Assembly: GCA_009739215.1 (NCBI GenBank)
Contig: VSJF01000014.1
Span: 211,131 to 275,130, forward strand
Reading direction: 5' to 3'
Origin: Floccularia luteovirens
Lineage: Eukaryota > Basidiomycota > Agaricomycetes > Agaricales > Squamanitaceae
Length of the DNA stretch: 64,000 bases
In this document: positions 61,725-64,000 of the stretch, in pieces
Position numbering within the stretch: position 1 is the first letter of the stretch
How the letters are laid out: every line of letters starts with the position of its first letter
Made by a program: the position numbers and the translations under genes
Notes under the pieces: model-generated
Told to the model about the DNA's origin: nothing
Seen by the model: the letters and a program-made list of their open reading frames with translations, nothing else
Databases searched by the model: none

Positions 61725-63061
61725 TCATGGGCAGAATGTGAGAGTATAGTCAGGTTTAAGGTTAGAATCACAGGTCCACAAGGCAGTTCCGCTCGATTCA
61801 TCATATGCATACGCGTACGAGTTCGGACAGTTGTTCTTGAAGTAGCTGTAGTAAGCAACACCTTTATGGAAATGAAGGAAAGTAAGTCAGGTGTTATACA
61901 CAGCCTTAGGATCGAGTATCTACTCACCAGAACTTGGACATGTTGCTGGTGTGTTGTAGCTGCCCGAGCAGCAGTTCGCCGAGTTTCCTGGTTTGTTGGT
62001 TAGAGTAAATTGCATTTTGGGAAGACAACGAGTTTGTACCTTGGTTGCCATCTAGGTTAGCAAAGCATGCGCTCTTGCAACCAACAGGAAAACCATGGGA
62101 GTCATAAGGACCCTTGAGCGGGGAAGGGCCTGTCAGTCCTCAAGTGAGTTTTAAGGTCCCTTTTGGTGATAATATAAAATATACTAACAGTTGGGACCCA
62201 AGTTGACAGGGCAATCAGCTATGTGACAGCCTTTGTTGTTATCAATTCTCATGGGAAGATTATACCCATCAACAAGGGATACTGTTCATCAAGATGATCA
62301 CAAAAGCCTGGTGATTGATGATGCAGGTCACTGACCATCATAATAGTCGCGGTTTCCACCTGCCTCCAAGGTCCACTCTGCAACAGTAGCTGGAGGAAAC
62401 ACCCTACTTCAGGAATTAATCCTAATTTTTAGAGCCAGAAATCACAGCTACTCACAGTTCCTGAATGGGGATCGCACAATAAACCGCCATTGCACCCGCC
62501 GTCCAAGCAAAGAATTTGGACCAGGATTTTTAGAAAAATCACAATTGCGACGAGCCTTAAACATTTATGAGGCGATAAGACTTTTATGACTTGGCGTTGG
62601 GGAGGCTCACCCAAATACGACCAGCCTTCCAGTTGTCTGGGACATGAAAAATGACACTGCTACCGGCTGGAGCAGTCCACCTATGAAGTATTTCATTAAA
62701 AAAACCATAAATGGCCTGGAAAAATGAGAGTTAGTACCCAGGTGGGGTGGTTGGGCTGTTGAGAGCAACGTTCAGGTCTGTGAAAATCTGGACGGGTGCC
62801 TACTAAATATCATAATATAGTCATATAATTCACGAATGATACCGCTGGCCTGTTTATAACCTCGTTGGGTTTAGTGAGACATTCAAGACGAGGTCGATAC
62901 ATACCAGATTGTGAACGGACAATGATTTCTGACCTGAAAAAAAAATTCGGGTTAAAAAAAATCTCTCATTATGAGATATGATGCTGAAGACGTACAGTAA
63001 AAGTTCGTGCAGAAGCGCCAGAAAAAATGGCAAGAGTGCTTGCAACGAAGAAAAGTTTCAT
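61725..63061 (-). pseudogene. Thaumatin-like (PR-5 type) secreted protein, frame disrupted
   Basis: At least eight short exons on the minus strand. Signal peptide MKLFFVASTLAIFSGASA, then RTFT joined to VRNHCPFTIW, then IFTDLNVALNSPTTPPG, WTAPAGSSVIFHVPDNWKAG, RRNCDFSKNPGPNS, LDGGCNGGLLCDPHSG, VFPPATVAEWTLEAGG, SLVDGYNLPMRIDNNKGC, CPSPLKGPYDSHGFPVGCKS, SANCCSGSYNTPATCPSSG and a C-terminal DYTLTFCP. The conserved Cys pattern and the acidic-cleft residues fit the family, which includes glucanase and antifungal proteins. Two faults: an extra T (in AAA at 62509-62511 on the plus strand) shifts the frame before CLDGGC, and the donor after GLLCDPHSGT lies two bases off the phase the next exon needs. 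Either a young pseudogene or sequence errors. Confidence 0.75.
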
Positions 63062-63422
63062 TTTTATTTGTGATAGGAAAAAAAAATTGTGAGGATCAAA
63101 CTGATTCGTGTTTGAAAACTGGGAAGGTTATGAGGTTGATTTTTTTAAACAAAAACCGAAGCCTTTTAAACCTTCAGCTTCAGCTTTAGTAAAGTACCTA
63201 GGCAAGCAACAATCAAGCAGAACCAAGAATATCCCAATCCAAAAAAGGTTCCGTGAACAACCCATTCGACAGTGTCCGAAACCAACTCTTCATGAACACG
63301 TGTGGCCGAGTGCATACCATGACGATAGTCATGGGATAACCTACCCATATGTACTCCAATACAACATATACAGGGACACAGGATTGTAAAATGAGTAATG
63401 GATCGTAGGGGAATAAAGACTC

Positions 63423-63459
63423 AAGGAAATAGTAACTTCCTTCAAGTTACTATTTCCTT
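63423..63459. repeat. Perfect inverted repeat, 16-base arms
   Basis: The arms AAGGAAATAGTAACTT and AAGTTACTATTTCCTT are exact reverse complements around a five-base loop (CCTTC). It lies alone in a gene-free stretch 360 bases upstream of the thaumatin-like gene start. Confidence 0.9.
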
Positions 63460-64000
63460 ATGTCCCAATTGCCTATCATCATCCCACTTACTCGAGGTTC
63501 GATCTCGTATAAATTGAATCCGGGAACGTGATTATTTTGTATATCTGAGCGAAAATCATACTTAAAGTTAGACATCCCTTCACCAAGATGCACAGGTGAC
63601 ACCCTCCCAAACCTACGATGAGCAAGTACACGAATCGATTGAGCAAACGTACCGAACAGGATTTTGTGTTCAAGAGCTTAAAGGCAATTCGAGACCGGCT
63701 CTTAAGCGACAAGATCATGGGTCAATTTGTCTTTGTATTGTAAGGGTACACTAAAAGTCCTTTGTGGTAAAAGATGATCCATGAGAGTCGGTAAGACTAC
63801 CATATTAAAGTCCATGAGAACACCCCGTGCCCCGGAGAAGAATATTAAAAAGATTGCTAAGGGGTTAGAAGGCAGTGGGGAAAAGTCTATGATGTCATGC
63901 AGATTATAGTATTTCACAGGTTCTCGCAGAGAGCGCAATCGAACTTGATGCTTGTGCGCAACTTGGCAGCTGTAAAATGATATTTGAGATTAAGAGGCAT
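63460..64000. other. Window end, no gene recognised
   Basis: A minus-strand open frame (63938-63702, 78 codons) reads GVLMDFNMVVLPTLMDHL and may be part of a gene running in from beyond the window, but I cannot name it. Confidence 0.35.

Noticed and set aside
63485..63520. 'gaggttcgatctcgt' resembling a tRNA T-arm
   Set aside because: No matching acceptor, D or anticodon arms could be placed around it.

Overview
The window comes from a basidiomycete fungus, most likely a mushroom-forming agaricomycete. The evidence is dense short GT-AG introns (about 50-65 bases) in almost every gene, basidiomycete-specific families (Clp1-like proteins, DUF6534 membrane proteins) and a degenerate Ty3-type retrotransposon. 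No rRNA, tRNA or CRISPR array was recognised by eye; tRNAs were not searched exhaustively.

Layout. 1-1.1 kb: 3' part of a NADP isocitrate dehydrogenase gene. 1.2-13 kb: a gene-poor stretch of duplicated and broken pieces, with one intact LaeA-like methyltransferase gene (10.2-11.2 kb), a frameshifted full-length sister (6.3-7.3 kb), several methyltransferase scraps, and fragments of a 26S proteasome Rpt2 gene, a Pub1/TIA1-type RRM gene and an unnamed P-loop gene. 13.1-24.7 kb: conserved genes, namely an 18-exon alternative NADH dehydrogenase, a NuSAP-like spindle protein, a Clp1-like developmental protein, a membrane-anchored HSL-type hydrolase and ESCRT-II Vps25. 24.9-36.7 kb: a tandem duplication of a DUF6534 gene with Clp1-like sequence; a 5.9-kb Ty3-type element sits inside the upstream flank of the second copy. 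38.1-63.1 kb: again conserved genes (Tda3-like oxidoreductase, Dbp4 helicase, CLN3/battenin, a Zn2Cys6 transcription factor, a Yop1/REEP-type ER protein, a WH1-GBD protein, a small conserved protein), ending with a frameshifted thaumatin-like gene.

The housekeeping genes act in separate pathways (mitochondrial NADH oxidation, endosomal sorting, ribosome biogenesis, vacuole/ER membranes, actin and spindle) and show no operon-like logic. The two accessory islands (1.2-13 kb and 24.9-36.7 kb) carry nearly all of the structural novelty: local duplication, pseudogene fusion and a nested transposon. Exon boundaries were worked out by hand from splice signals, reading-frame continuity and remembered family conservation; no alignment or database search was run.
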